A stretch of DNA of 64,000 nucleotides, from positions 1-64,000 of the forward strand of contig VDFB02114830.1 of assembly GCA_007258455.2 (NCBI GenBank), written 5' to 3'. Under the pieces are notes generated by a model. That model was not told the origin of the DNA, did no database searches, and saw only the letters and a list, made by a program, of their open reading frames with translations. A program made the translations under genes and the position numbers. The stretch is from Sequoia sempervirens (lineage: Eukaryota > Streptophyta > Pinopsida > Cupressales > Cupressaceae). Of the stretch, positions 13,033-25,111 are shown piece by piece; position 1 is the first letter of the stretch, and each line of letters opens with the position of its first letter.

Positions 13033-13260
13033 TTTGAAGGCTCTTTCCTAATTTCACAAGTCACAACCATTGAGTTGTCTATAGAAGGAATTTTTATATT
13101 TAAAGTATCTTCTTTTTGTTGAGCTAGTGAATATGCAATGTTGCTTCCTTTGATGGTCATCATTCCTTGTTTCCTAGTGGTACTTGTTAAATTTTTTCTT
13201 CTTATCTCATTAAAATTCTTCTAAAATATGTTGAATGGTCATATTTGTAATGGTTTCTAT

Positions 13261-14655
13261 GAAACAACTTTAGGGTTTTGACGAAACCCTAAACCCTTAT
13301 GAATCCCTTGCACTTTTGTTATAATCTTGTGTTGACTATTTGTCTAGATTATTTGATCCTTTAATTTATGTCTTCAAGGCCCTCACTCCATGTTTTGACT
13401 AGCCCCCTTCACCTAAGAAGTCAATTAATATCATTTCTCATATGCTCTTTTAAAATACTGCTTAACCTTTTATGCGTTTGTGGGCCCCGCAAGACACATG
13501 GTGTCATCTCATGCACTCCCTTGAGTTCATGAGCACTTTTCATTTTATTTTTACGTTCCTAAGAACTTGAAAAATAATTTTTTTCTTCCCATCGTTGCTG
13601 ACATTTATGAGTCTTCCACCAATCAAATCTTAGGTTTTATGTTCATTTATTTTCAAGTGGTAACTTTCTTTTTAGGTTTCTGGTAGCTTAAGTTGTCTAG
13701 AAATTTCTTTTTAGTTGTGTGGATTACCATCACCCTTTCCTATTAACCTAAGTTTTTTTGTTACGGAACATGCATTTTGAACCTTTAAGTCACTCTAGCT
13801 ATATGCTTCATGGGGCCTTTTATTATGAAATAATTGTTTTCACAAATTAGCAAAATGCTTTTGTTTTCCCATAAAAAATGGGTCATTTACTTTTAGCAAA
13901 ATTTTATTGTATCATGAGATATTTTGTGTTCTTATTATCTCTTGTGCGAGCTCTTGAAATCATGCCACATATATTTTATTGTTACTTTGTTGATTTCACA
14001 TTTTTTTTCTTCTTTGTGAAAGTGAGTTCCAAGTTCCTTTTGTCTCTACAAAGCCCTGAAATGGTGACACAGTTCAAAGGTTGTAGTAATAGTGAAAAGA
14101 GGATCTTTTTGTTGAAGAATTTTCAAATATCTATGATAGCCATAGATCTTCATATAATCAATGACCAAAATTCAAAAATGGAGAATTTCTATCACTGGTC
14201 ACGCCCTCAAGCATGCAAAGGCATTAATGGCATATTTGATTTATACCTACCAAAATTTCAATTGGATTGGCTTAATTACATTCATTTAAATCATTCAAAG
14301 CATAAAGCAAAGATTGTAGAGCGGATTTTTTATGGTTTTTTGGAAAATGAGGGTTTTCTACAACATTCTAGGGTTTACAACAAATAAAAAAGTAGTAAGT
14401 TAATTCACACCTTTGTTATATTCTAGTATAAAAGGAAAAAAATTCTAGTTTACCAAGAAAAATATGGGTTTTAGAAGGAAGTGTACTATTCAAATTTTAA
14501 AGAAATCTTCCTGAAGGTTCAAAAACCTTAGGCTCTAGTTTTATATTCACAAAACCTTGAATCTATAAGAAATGGGTAGGACTTCAAGAGGAATTAAAAG
14601 AGTTTGGATGAAGACATAATGGCTCAATTTCTTGGATCCTAAAACACCTAGGGTT
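13261..14655. other. No recognised gene; one long ORF of unknown meaning
   Basis: The stretch is AT-rich and no domain is recognised. A plus-strand frame of 169 codons (13878-14387) is long for this composition. Its product is rich in Phe, Leu, Ile and Lys, with a Phe run near residues 40-46, and resembles no family I know. It has neither splice-linked partners nor a convincing promoter. It is probably a chance or decayed frame. Confidence 0.35.
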
Positions 14656-17129
14656 GTGTAACGCCTCTTACCACGCAAATCTAGGGGAAGCTGTAATTCT
14701 ACTACACAAACTAACTAATTTTTTTAAAAGGAACAATAAACATACAAGTTCACTAACTATTGCCAACCAATCCCCTATAGTGTGAGACTGCGGTTACTTT
14801 AAACCAAACACGTAATTACGAATTAAAACCATACCATATATTACTTAACAATTAAGTTCACATACATTCCATACATAATTTACATCAAGGAATAATAAAT
14901 GCCACATGATTCCAGTAATATAGTTTACAACATAATTACAACACTCATTCTCCGAATGAGATAAATCCAATAATCAAGATTACATATTACAATTTCCACC
15001 TCTATAACAAATGAGGGTAATAATATACAAGATCAACTGAAAGAATTAAGCAAGGAAAGGAACTGGATCTCACGAGCTCTCCAATTGGAAATCTCGTCCA
15101 CACGAACAACAACCAACCCAATGGATCAAGGTGCATGTTCCACCCAACCATGTGATACCCGAAGGCTCACTCCCTGTGCTAGGAGATAGTAACAAGGAAT
15201 TCCTACACAAGACCATCTACCACTAGACACAGGCTACACAAAACTGATACGAAATAAATACAAGTACCACATCACATGAACTGAATGGTCAAGCCAACAA
15301 CTCTAGTATGACTCACACATCACTGATATAGGTCACATTGCTTCCAGACATATAATAGATCCAGAGTGTCACAAAGACCAAGTACAAATTGTTGACTTAG
15401 GAAGAGTGTCATCGCATAGCTCGTCAAGGGATATCCTCTGAGAATCTTCCTAGGCTTCGGCCCCCACCATGGGTTGTCCTGGTGGCCTCTACCGAATCTT
15501 GACACCCATGCTCACTCATGCAGAATCAAATACCTCTCGTAAGGACAAGATAGATGACCTTGCCATTCCAAGCCTTCCCATCTCATCCCAAGTCTAAACG
15601 AGCCCTTGGGTCCATGAGCGAGGCATAATTAATCTTGCTTAATGTTTGATGCAACCTAAGCTTCTAAAAGTTTATTTAGTTATCACTAAATTAACCAACT
15701 TGCAAAGAGTTTCCCTGACACCACTTTGTGTGTCGGCCCCCATTGCAAGCCACTCCTATAAGACAACACACACGGTGAAACCCACAAAAGGTAACTAGAT
15801 AATACGACCTCTCCAATCCAAGGACGCAACAAATAAAGAAAACGCACTCCAAACACTAGAGGAAACAAAAGTCAAACCCTCTCCAAACATTGGAGGAAAC
15901 CAAGATACAAACCACGCTCCTTCCAAAGGAGGTACAAACCACAAAACCCTCTCCTAATCCCAAGGAGGCACAAATCCCAAGACAACCAAAGGTGGACTAT
16001 CATAATGACAACCCATACAATAAAATGAAACCCTATTTGGAAGACTTCCCAACCATGTGACCCTACTTCCACAACATCGAGGGTGAACATGATAACACTA
16101 CAAGCATTTCAGACAGTTAAATAAGCTAATGTTCGAAATTCCTAAATCTAGTCAATCACAGTTTTCATTGCCTACATTTATCCAATCAAATTAGACCCAT
16201 TTCTTTTCACGACATTGAAATATTTACAAACCAATCATTTACTCTAAATTTCACAATTAAATTCCAAAATCAAGACGTTTTAATAAATAACATCATTGGA
16301 TTAAAATTAAACCAATCATTAACTCTAATGTTCACAATTAGATACATAATCAAAGCATTTTGATGATTAGTCATTTGACTAAAATAAGCCATTCATTAAC
16401 TCTAATTTTCACAATTATAATCATAATCAAAACACTTTAACAATGAAGTCATCTGATTAAAATTTAAATCAATCGTTCTCTCTAGGTTTCACGATCATAT
16501 ACTATAAATAAGACCATTTGATTAATAAAACATTTAGATTAAATAATAAGTCACTCATTTACCCTAAGTTTTGCCATTGTATTCTATAATTAACACATTT
16601 GATAAAACACATTTAGATCAAATAAATTGGTCTTTATTTCAACTCAGCATTAAATAAATCAAATAAATCTCATCTAATTAAAATAACTCATTCATTATCT
16701 CCAAGTAAAGATATTTGTTTATAAAATCAACTCTTTCAATAACCATTAAATTACCTATTGTTCACTTGGCACCCTTAAGGAAATAAGTTTAATATTTTAA
16801 TTCTATTTGCTCAATCATGGTTAAAGATTAAAATAGTCTCTTTTAAATATCATTGTTTATTAAAATGACAATTCCATTTCAACTATATTATTGCTATAAT
16901 CATTTTAAAACAATTCCTATTTAAAATAATTAATCATAATTTAAATGTCTTAAATAACAAATATTATCGTTATAATCCAATTGATTAAACTTTAATATCT
17001 TATTATCCATAATAATCAAAAATGGAATTCTAAATAAAGATATTTGATTTTCAACTTTTTAAATAATCATTAAATTATCTAAATCACCTTGATATTCCAC
17101 AATTTAACCAAACTAAATAATTTATTTAA

Positions 17130-17245
17130 GAAATGTATATATATATAAATTATATATACTTATACATTGTATATATTCATATACATACTAAATGTATATG
17201 ATATATATATATATATATACATAAGTATTTATATATAATATATAT
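17130..17245. repeat. AT-rich microsatellite tract
   Basis: Several TA runs (for example about 17200-17220) interspersed with related AT words. No gene seen. Confidence 0.75.
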
Positions 17246-17400
17246 ATAAACATAAATTATTATAAAAATAAATATTATTTAAATATTTTATATAATATAT
17301 ATAATATTAAACAATATTAAACTAATAAAAAAATGAATTTATATTTTTCATAAAAGAAAATGAATTTTCTTTTTAACCAAAAAGAAGCCCTAATTAGGGC

Positions 17401-17642
17401 GCATGTTGCCCTGCCTCCCCATGGCGGCGGGCCTGTGTGCGCCGCACATAGTCTGTCCCCCATGGGCGCGCCCTATGTGCGCAACACACAATGTCCACCT
17501 CCCACAAGTAGCGGGCATGTGTGCTTCGCACACAGTGCTCGCCTCCCACAGTGACGGGCCTGTGTGTGTAACACACAGTGTCTGCCTCCCACGAGCAGCG
17601 GGACTGTGTGCTTCACACACAGTCTGTCCCCCATGGGGCGCG
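17401..17642. repeat. GC-rich tandem array of hairpin units, about 43 bp each
   Basis: Units begin near 17431, 17472, 17516, 17559 and 17603, with a partial one at 17401. Each carries an inverted repeat such as TGTGTGCTTCGCACACA, and then a CCTCCCAC or GTCCCCCATG spacer ending in a G-rich run. Unit length is 40-44 bp. The flanks are very AT-rich, so the array stands out sharply. Long ORFs cross it on both strands because it lacks stops; they are not supported as genes. Confidence 0.85.
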
Positions 17643-19010
17643 ACGACGATGGCTAATGGGTGGCGATGGGGTGGCTCCCCTGCCTCCCTAAAAAAAAATA
17701 AAAAACTTTATTTTATTTACATTTAAAAAGCAAAATAAACTCCCACAAAATACACAAGGAGATCTTCACAAAAAGAAGGGTTATTTTTCAGATATGGAAA
17801 CCCTAGGACATTTATATATAAACTTATGGGTCTTATTGTGCAAATGCCCAACAAATCTTGCAACCAAAACAATAAATTTTTCAACACAGCCATAGGGTTT
17901 AGATTTCAGTTTTGACAATAAATCTATTTTGATTTTCATTCTATTTTTCCATGGTTTGATTTTAGTTTTGGTTTTCATTTCTAAATCCCACCACAAAATG
18001 CAAGTTTTCAAAACAATTTCTCATGGGTTTCATTGGATTCAAACAACATTTCAAAGATTTCAAATAGCAAAATGAGGATTTAATCTATTTTCAAAATGAA
18101 GCAAAGCAAGAACAAAAAGGAACCTGATTTTTCCTCCAAAGTTTGAAGCATTCAACCATGGTGTTTTCCCTTTCCTCCTTTGAATCCAACTCAAGCAAGA
18201 GTTTCAATTTCCTTCACAAATCCAAGCAAAAGCACCCACAAACTCTCCACCAAAATTTCTAAAAATAATCCCCCACCAAAATGAAAATGGAGATGCTAAA
18301 ATAAAGCTTTTTCCAAATTTGGCCAAAAAACCCTAAAAATCCCACTCACTAAATATATTTTAAAAACATTTGGAAGATATTATCAATTTTTATATTTAAA
18401 ATATTTCTATTTTCTAATTCAAACCTCATGCACTTTTCAAAATTCCCTAAAATAAAAGAATACATTCTTTACAAATAATTTACTTTCTCAATAATTTTCA
18501 AAAGTGAGATTCAAAACCCATTCTCCTTTTATTTATTTATTTTAATTTAATTCTAACTATCCACATGATTTCTACTTTGATTTTTAATTAAATCATAATA
18601 TACAATAATTGCCCAAAACAACTATCTCATTTAATATATCACCCTTAATCTAATTAATCAATAAATTCAATCTGATTTTATTGATTAAAACAAATCAATC
18701 AATAATATAAATGACGTTTCAACATTGCAAATAAATACATTTAAACATCAATTTAACTACTGCAAGCCATTTAATAACCTCTATAATTTGCAATTAAATC
18801 AATACTCAAGGTGAAATGGGCCAAATTAACACAACCAACCTGACAACAACTCGATGACACACTATGGCTAGGGTGACGACTTGGCATGGAAAACCTAGCT
18901 ACTATCTCCCAATCAATTTCCGTTGGTCAATGGACACGCTCAAACCTGTGAACCAGGTGGAGTCGATGTCATGTACACTGTCAACTTGCAACCAAGAGCA
19001 TGTCAACGTG

Positions 19011-19031
19011 CAATATATATATATATATATA
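19011..19031. repeat. TA microsatellite
   Basis: An uninterrupted TA run near the assumed outer end of the reverse LTR-like tract. Confidence 0.85.
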
Positions 19032-19559
19032 TGATCAAACACACCGTGAAGAGGAAATCTCAAAATTGTAGGGCACTCAAGCGAGTGATACAATCTCATC
19101 ATCCTTCACACCAATACAATATCACTAACTGACGCATCTAACATCATTGATATGATCAACATCATAAAACCTCATTAAATCAAATATCTTCTAAGTTAAT
19201 CCAAAACATGTCATAAAGATAACATCAGAATAAAATAACATCACATCCAAAATATAACTTTCACATCGTTTAACAATTCCAATCACAAGTGGCCTAGTTC
19301 CAAAGTCACATCATAACATAACAAAGCATTACAAGGAGAACACTGCCGATCCAAATATCCAAAATGGAGGGAAGTTGGTTAGGGTTCAAGAATTTTGGTG
19401 GATAGGGTGGTGGATAATTTTTTTTTTTGCAAAGACTCAATCATCCCTATCCATAGGTATTTATTGTTTAAATATTGTTTTAAGAAATGTCTAGCTAACT
19501 AACTGATTTGCAATATCTAGAGGATTAGGGTAGGGAGATTGGTATTCCCTAATGTTTTT

Positions 19560-20560
19560 GTGAATGTTGAGCTGATTGGAGTTGTGGCTAGGGCATACAA
19601 CCCAAGCAATGGAACTATTTATAGTTGGAAGGGTGATCCATTGGTAACCCTTTACAAAAATTGCATATGTGATGTTTCTAACCTCAACAATAAATATTAG
19701 TTTCTTGTTGACTTAGGGGCATTAACCAGGGAGTATTAAAGGCTAAGGAACATTTATAGAGTAAAAAGGTTGCCTAGCTTTAGACCAAGAGGGAAAATAG
19801 GGAATTGAAGGGTTTTTTGGACAGTAGTAAACTAGAGCCCTTCAATTATGACATCTTTGATGACTATTTTGTGAATACGTATTTTACCTTGTGTCAAACC
19901 CTAGGCATGGACTGTGAGACCAAGATGTCAATAAATATGATGGTTTTGGTAGTTGACATGTAGAGTAGGGATGCCAACAAACCCACTAATTATGTAAGCT
20001 ATGTTGTAGATGAAATTCATGAAGCATTGATTTATCTTAAAAGGGATAGTACTATTGTCCATTTCAAATTGTACTCCTTGTTGTACAATATTTTTCTTTA
20101 TGATGGAAGAAAGATACAATCATCTCGAATGGAAATCAAATCTTTTGATGATCAAAAGAGAATTCTCCTAGTACAAGAATGGAAACACATATGGGACAAT
20201 AATTGTGACACAGATAACTACAACATTTTTTAGGAGTTATTTGTTAAGGATATTCTCAAAAATCTAGGCTATGATTGGGGATTGTTAGAAGAGGTCAGGA
20301 GGTTTTTGAGGCTTAAAAAGCTCCATCCTGAATTAGGATTTTACCAAAATTGAGAGAATTGGTTCTTCTACTCAGATGCTACAATTATCAAGGCCTATGG
20401 TTCCCCAATGGCACCACATATTATTCCCAAGTTCATTCCTAATAGAATTGTATAGTTAGAGATCATGTGGCAATTAAATGAGTCATACAAGACTCATTTG
20501 GGTGATCCCACAATAGTGGTTTACAATTTTTGGCCAAACTGGACATTGAAATTATTATTT
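19560..20560 (+). pseudogene. Unrecognised decayed coding block 1
   Basis: A frame can be followed through about 1 kb with few interruptions. After about 19800 it is one frame with stops at 19961 (TAG), 20231 (TAG), 20351 (TGA) and 20453 (TAG). Upstream, 19560-19800 continues in another frame with TAG, TAA and TGA stops. The composition between stops is protein-like, with many Asp, Glu, Trp and Tyr and no low-complexity runs. Examples are the stretches at 19990-20230 and 20234-20350. I do not recognise the family. It may be the first part of the same gene as block 2, because both are on the plus strand with about 1 kb of non-coding DNA between. Confidence 0.5.
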
Positions 20561-21539
20561 TAAACTAAATCTTCACATTCAGGCACCTATAGCAGCTAAA
20601 CCATGAAGGATTTGAAGATGATTCAAACAAGAGTCTCATCACATTTTCTCTGTAGATTCTAAAAATATTTTTTTCAAAATTTTTGGAATTAAATTTGCAC
20701 TTCTTATGCCCATGAAACTAGTTTTTTTTCAGAAAATAACATTTTTTAAAAGTGGCTTATGTAACACAAATATTTTCCATAAATTAAAATTCTAATTCTT
20801 TCAAATTTAGATTGGTAACTCCGATATCTAGTGCTTCCAATTAGTTGAACGTTTTTATATTGAATATTTTTTCTTTTAATCAAGTTTGAAGTCAAACCAA
20901 TTACAATTCAGACATGAAATACGGTAGGTATAATGCATAACCTTTTATTATATATCAAAATTCAATTTATTTTTTGTTGGATCACAGGACTTCGTATCCG
21001 TGCATCCATACTTTCCAAATTTTTTTTTTTGATAATCGATACTTTCCACATGTCACAGAACAAGACCAGCCGTTTTCAATGAAACTATGTTTAATAAAAC
21101 TAAAAAAATACATAATAAAACAAAACATATTAAAATTATATTCATTGGATGGCTCCATTCTGAGGACCACGATTCCATTTGGTTTGGTAGGATTCATGCT
21201 GGTACCATCCTGCTTAGAGCTTTCCAGAAGTTACCCAAATTTAGAGTTTCTGTATAGCGAGGGGATGAAGTTTAGGAGGTGCCATTACAAACCCACAGGG
21301 GTTTAGGCGAACCAGTTCCGCAGACCCTGGATTGACGAACACGGGTTTCCATGAACCCTAGCCGACTGAACCTCTTCAAGGGGGTTTGATTGAACCCCTT
21401 TCATATGCATTTTTTTTTGGTGGAAAAAAGTTTAAGGGGTTCGCTTGAACCTAGGTTCAGTCGAACCCCTTTTTGGTTCGATTGAACTTATAGGTTCGTA
21501 CGAATTTATAAAAAGTATCCAACTCTACCATCTACACTA
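20561..21539. other. Non-coding spacer between the two decayed blocks
   Basis: No frame is conserved. It could be a former intron or a later insertion. The right half (21300-21512) contains repeated TTCGA/GAACC words on both strands. Frames at 20974-21306 and 20982-21197 overlap on opposite strands and are not supported. Confidence 0.4.
21300..21512. repeat. Cluster of inverted TTCG...CGAA / GAACCCC words
   Basis: Words such as TGAACCCC, GGTTCG, TCGAACCCC, GGTTCGATTGAAC and GGTTCGTACGAA recur in both orientations across about 200 bp. Several pairs can form short hairpins. The region is sharply richer in GC than its neighbours. Confidence 0.55.
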
Positions 21540-23990
21540 TTTTTCTTAGTTTTCCTAGTAATAGCTAGAGAAGGGTTGGAATTACTCCAATATAAGATGT
21601 TACCCTATAGGATGAGAGTGGACAAGGTAAGGAAATATGATCTTCAATATTTTATTCATAATGTTAGGACCAATTATAAGCTTGTTTCTTTCATCCATGA
21701 GCATGATCATATTGAGGATCTAATAAGAATTTTTTCCTCAATAGAGGAAGCTACCAAAAGGAGAGAGTAATGGGTCAAGATTTAGATTACAGAGGAGAGA
21801 ATGAAAGGGTTAGATCCTTTATATAAGGGTGCACACATAATTATTAGGATCATGACAATGCTTGATGATGTAGCCAATTCATTGGCTAATGTATCTTTAA
21901 AAATACTCTAGAGGGATGCACTTGGTTCCTCATCCCAAGTAATTGAGAAACCAATCCTTGAAAATATTATGACTTTGCAGTAGGTATCCCCCCTATAGAA
22001 TATTTTGTGGACTATCCTATAGGTCTTGATGAATTCCCAGATTATTTTTTATGTAGCTCAAGTGATGCATCCCCCTGCTAGGTTTGTGGTTGAGACACCA
22101 TCCAATGAAAGACTATTAATAAATTTTGAGATTGGAGATTAGGTGGTTGATGACATAAGAGCATTAGCTTACTCCAAGTTCATGTAGGATGATAAATTCA
22201 TCACCATTAAGGAATTCCAAGATTTTTTCTTGAGGAATAAAGGTGAGGAGTTGCAAAACACATTGTAGGGGCAACAACTTATTGAGGAAAAGAAGGAACT
22301 CATTGCCTATTTTTGGAAAGAGGTAGACGTTGAAATGGTAGAAATGACACCTTAGAAGGGAAAGGAACTAGTGAGGAGCGATGAATTCTTACTCTTACTA
22401 GGGTGGGATATATCATATTTTATTGCATTTGATACAGTCTGAAGATAGGAAGGAAATGACCCAATTTTAGCATCTGAGGAGCAAGCAGATGCACTTTATT
22501 TTGGCTCAAGCTTTAACCCTACACACAAGACCTTGTCCATCTAGTCATTTTTTCCTAATACAAATATACCCAAGGTTATTGATGATAAAAGTGAGTTGAC
22601 TGGAAATCTAATTGTCAAAATATTTGGAGACATAAGTTTTGTGTAGGTAGCAACACTAATTATAAACATTGCCATGTTTATAGAAGTAGTAGTGAGAATA
22701 TTAGAAATAGGACTAGCTAAGGTTAATGTTCAAAATTTAAAGTTGCAAGAGAAATTAAACATCGGTATTGGATTGTTGTCACCACCTCAGTCTAGGGTTG
22801 AATTTAAATATGACCAAGAGAAGGAAGATCTAACTATGGAATTCAATAAATTGAAAAATGAGCTAATCAAGAGCAAAGATGCAGAAAAGAAGGCTAATGT
22901 AGAAAAGAAGGAAAATTTCTTAGAGGTTGTTGATAGCATTTTTGGTCATAGGCTATCATGCATCTTAAGCCATTTAGATAAAGCATGGAATGGTTAAAAT
23001 ACAATTAGTATATCTCACAATGTCCATGTTTCCTTGAAATCCAAACTCCAAAGTATCCAAGACACTTGGTGTCCAAGAAGGCAATTAATGGAGAAGATAG
23101 TGGAAAGACTAAATTTTTATTTCTTTGCTCCAACTATGTGAGAAGTTATTTTTGATAATTCATGTTCCATTGAAGATAATAGAATATTTCTTGAAAGCTA
23201 TCAACTTTCCATAGAGAATTCCTTGGAATATTTTGATGATCTTAAGCGCGACATCATGCCTACAAATTTTTCTGAGGATGAAGGGATAAAAGAATATAAG
23301 GTGTGGAGGGTAGAATTTAGCAATATATTATATCCTATCTTGAATTCTATTTTTGGAGAAGATAGTATAGATACAAAAAAAATGAATGTTACTTTGGATA
23401 TTGTGGTAAAGTTGGAGACAAGTTTAATAAATTTTGTTGATGATGCGAATAAGTGGGTTGAGGAAGAATATTTCTCTCATTTGAATTACATCGAAATGAT
23501 TTTATAGTGTGTCATTGGCCTTTAGAGGAAGTATTTTTAGTATGGATGGAAAATTACAACTAGGCAATCTCATATTACTTCCATTTTGTCTCATTATGCA
23601 TGTCAAAGGATATCTCCTTCAGTGGCTTCTACAATTCTTTTGTCATTTAGTGATGTGTTTTTTGTCTTTTACAAAGCAATTGTACTAGTTTTTGTCTGAT
23701 CCTTAGGACAAGATTGTCAAATGAAAAAGGGACATATGTCGATGGCATTAAGCTTGTTTCTCCATTGTTTCTATAAAATAGAATTTTGAGCCATTTTGAA
23801 AGGATTTTGGATTTTTGTAAGCAAAGGAAGTTTTTTCTAGGTCTCTATTTATCCAATCTAGGTCTTTCAAGGAAAAATGTAGATGCAATTGTAGTTTTTG
23901 TACATCAATACAAATTCAAAATATATGAACATATTGTAAGAAATTCACAATCAATTGTCTCCAAATGTATATCTTATTAATCTTATGAAT
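21540..23990 (+). pseudogene. Unrecognised decayed coding block 2, mostly TAG stops
   Basis: One reading frame (codon starts divisible by 3) stays open in character from about 21540 to at least 23690. Between 21576 and 23697 I count 20 in-frame stops: 15 TAG, 3 TGA (22440, 23139, 23697) and 2 TAA (21768, 22995). TAG sites include 21783, 21909, 21981, 21996, 22020, 22140, 22185, 22266, 22353, 22446, 22542, 22644, 23505, 23523 and 23538. No frameshift is needed. The product is charged, with a Lys/Glu-rich, coiled-coil-like part at 22790-22930. No enzymatic motif or transposon domain is recognised. TAG excess fits decay of CAG or TGG codons by cytosine deamination at CHG or CHH sites. It may be a gene or transposon-borne ORF. 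Confidence 0.6.
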
Positions 23991-25011
23991 AAAATTGATC
24001 AAGGATAATTTCTTTTCATTTTTCCCTTTTCTACAAATGAGTGTTTCTCATATAGCTTGTATTAAAGTAATGGATTAATTTTTTATTTGAAATAGTGAGA
24101 TTTCTTACATATTTAGGGATTGGTAAGAAGAATTGGTTGTAAATTTTAAAGAATATCACTGTAAGGCAATGATATATGAGCTTTTATAGAATTTATTTTA
24201 ACTTGTTCAAAAGATAATTACATTTCTCTTTGGCTATTTAACCTGGGTTTAAGGAACTAGTCTAAGTATGAATAATGGTTATAAGTCCATGGTCATTATA
24301 TTTCAAATAAATTTTTATTTTATATTGTAATTAAATATTCCTTAAATTTTATTCATATTCTTAGAGCTAGTGATGCAAGTCTCTAAGAATCTGGCCAATT
24401 AAGTTTTTTCTATTTGTAATTCTTGACACATTTCATGAGAACATTTTCTTAAGAAATATTCTAGTATGAATAAGCTGTAAATCCATTTGATATTGTTAAG
24501 GATCACCCTCCTAGGTCTTGTAGAACCTGAAGTGTAGAGGAGAAAGTCTTAGAATCAATCTCTTGTTCATTGGCCAACCTCTTGAAACCTGAGAACATAA
24601 GAATTTGCAATTATTTTGATAGTTTTATGAATTATTTGGGCTTTAAAATTAATCTAAGATTTCCAAAACTAGAGATTTTTCCTCATATATCATTGGTTAT
24701 CCTTGGCTCATTCTATGAAATATTATTTTCCTTTGAAGCTATGATAGTCTTTAGGTTTTATATTCTAACATGTGTGTTTTAACTACCATTCTATAGTTTA
24801 CTATGGGGGTATGTGGAGGATCATCATGGAAAAAATAGGCCCTTAAGTGGCAAAAAATTCAGAAAAATCAGTGTTAGGCAACTTGACGTAAAAATTTGAA
24901 TAAGTTATCTATATTATTTCAAAAATATGTAATAATAGAATCTATACAAAATTGAATGAAGTTTCTAAAATACTAGGTTTATTTAAAAATAAATAAAATA
25001 TATTTGGTGAA
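23991..25011. other. No gene seen
   Basis: AT-rich DNA up to the assembly gap. The frame at 24570-24782 is short and has no family signature. Confidence 0.5.
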
Positions 25012-25111
25012 NNNNNNNNNNNNNNNNNNNNNNNNNNNNNNNNNNNNNNNNNNNNNNNNNNNNNNNNNNNNNNNNNNNNNNNNNNNNNNNNNNNNNNNNN
25101 NNNNNNNNNNN
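25012..25111. other. Assembly gap (100 N)
   Basis: Exactly 100 N, the usual placeholder for a gap of unknown size. Sequence on the two sides need not be adjacent in the genome. Confidence 1.

Larger units (their letters stand above)
11430..13260 (-). pseudogene. Ty1/copia gag-pol remnant, no reverse transcriptase
   Basis: Three decayed blocks run in copia order on the minus strand. A gag zinc knuckle (CFYCGQTGHYASRC, C-x2-C-x4-H-x4-C) lies in 12769-13032. A protease region (WVIDNGCSTHM) lies in 12476-12784. Integrase lies in 11774-12268, with GAG-pre-integrase and core motifs. The frame can be followed with stops to about 11430 through the post-core region (an SDEGIFLGYF-like motif near 11540). 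RT and RNase H are absent. The protease shows DNG where the family has DSG. The integrase shows RYNRGGE where an aspartate is expected and NGVVKR where the catalytic glutamate is expected. The element is dead. No LTR was found for it. Confidence 0.85.
14656..19100 (-). repeat. Long LTR-like tract in reverse orientation
   Basis: The plus strand starts TGTAACGCC at 14656, so the minus strand ends ...GGCGTTACA, the same 9 bases that end the LARD 5' LTR at 3523. No primer binding site follows this end, so it would be the outer end of a 3' or solo LTR. The right limit is uncertain; about 4.4 kb is assumed by analogy. No coding domain is seen. The tract contains a GC-rich block at 15420-15960, an AT-rich part at 16100-17340, and a GC-rich tandem array at 17401-17642. 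Part of 15450-15790 resembles an insert at 46870-47205. Confidence 0.5.

Noticed and set aside
13273..13292. CCCTAAACCC word as an interstitial telomere repeat
   Set aside because: Only one and a half units; too short to be meaningful.
13878..14387. 169-codon ORF as a gene
   Set aside because: No motif, start context or splicing support; AT-rich composition with Phe-rich runs. Kept only as a note.
17360..17726. Overlapping ORFs on both strands with repeated CAAHS/ASHTV-like peptides
   Set aside because: They arise from the GC-rich hairpin array lacking stops in several frames at once, which is not expected of a gene.
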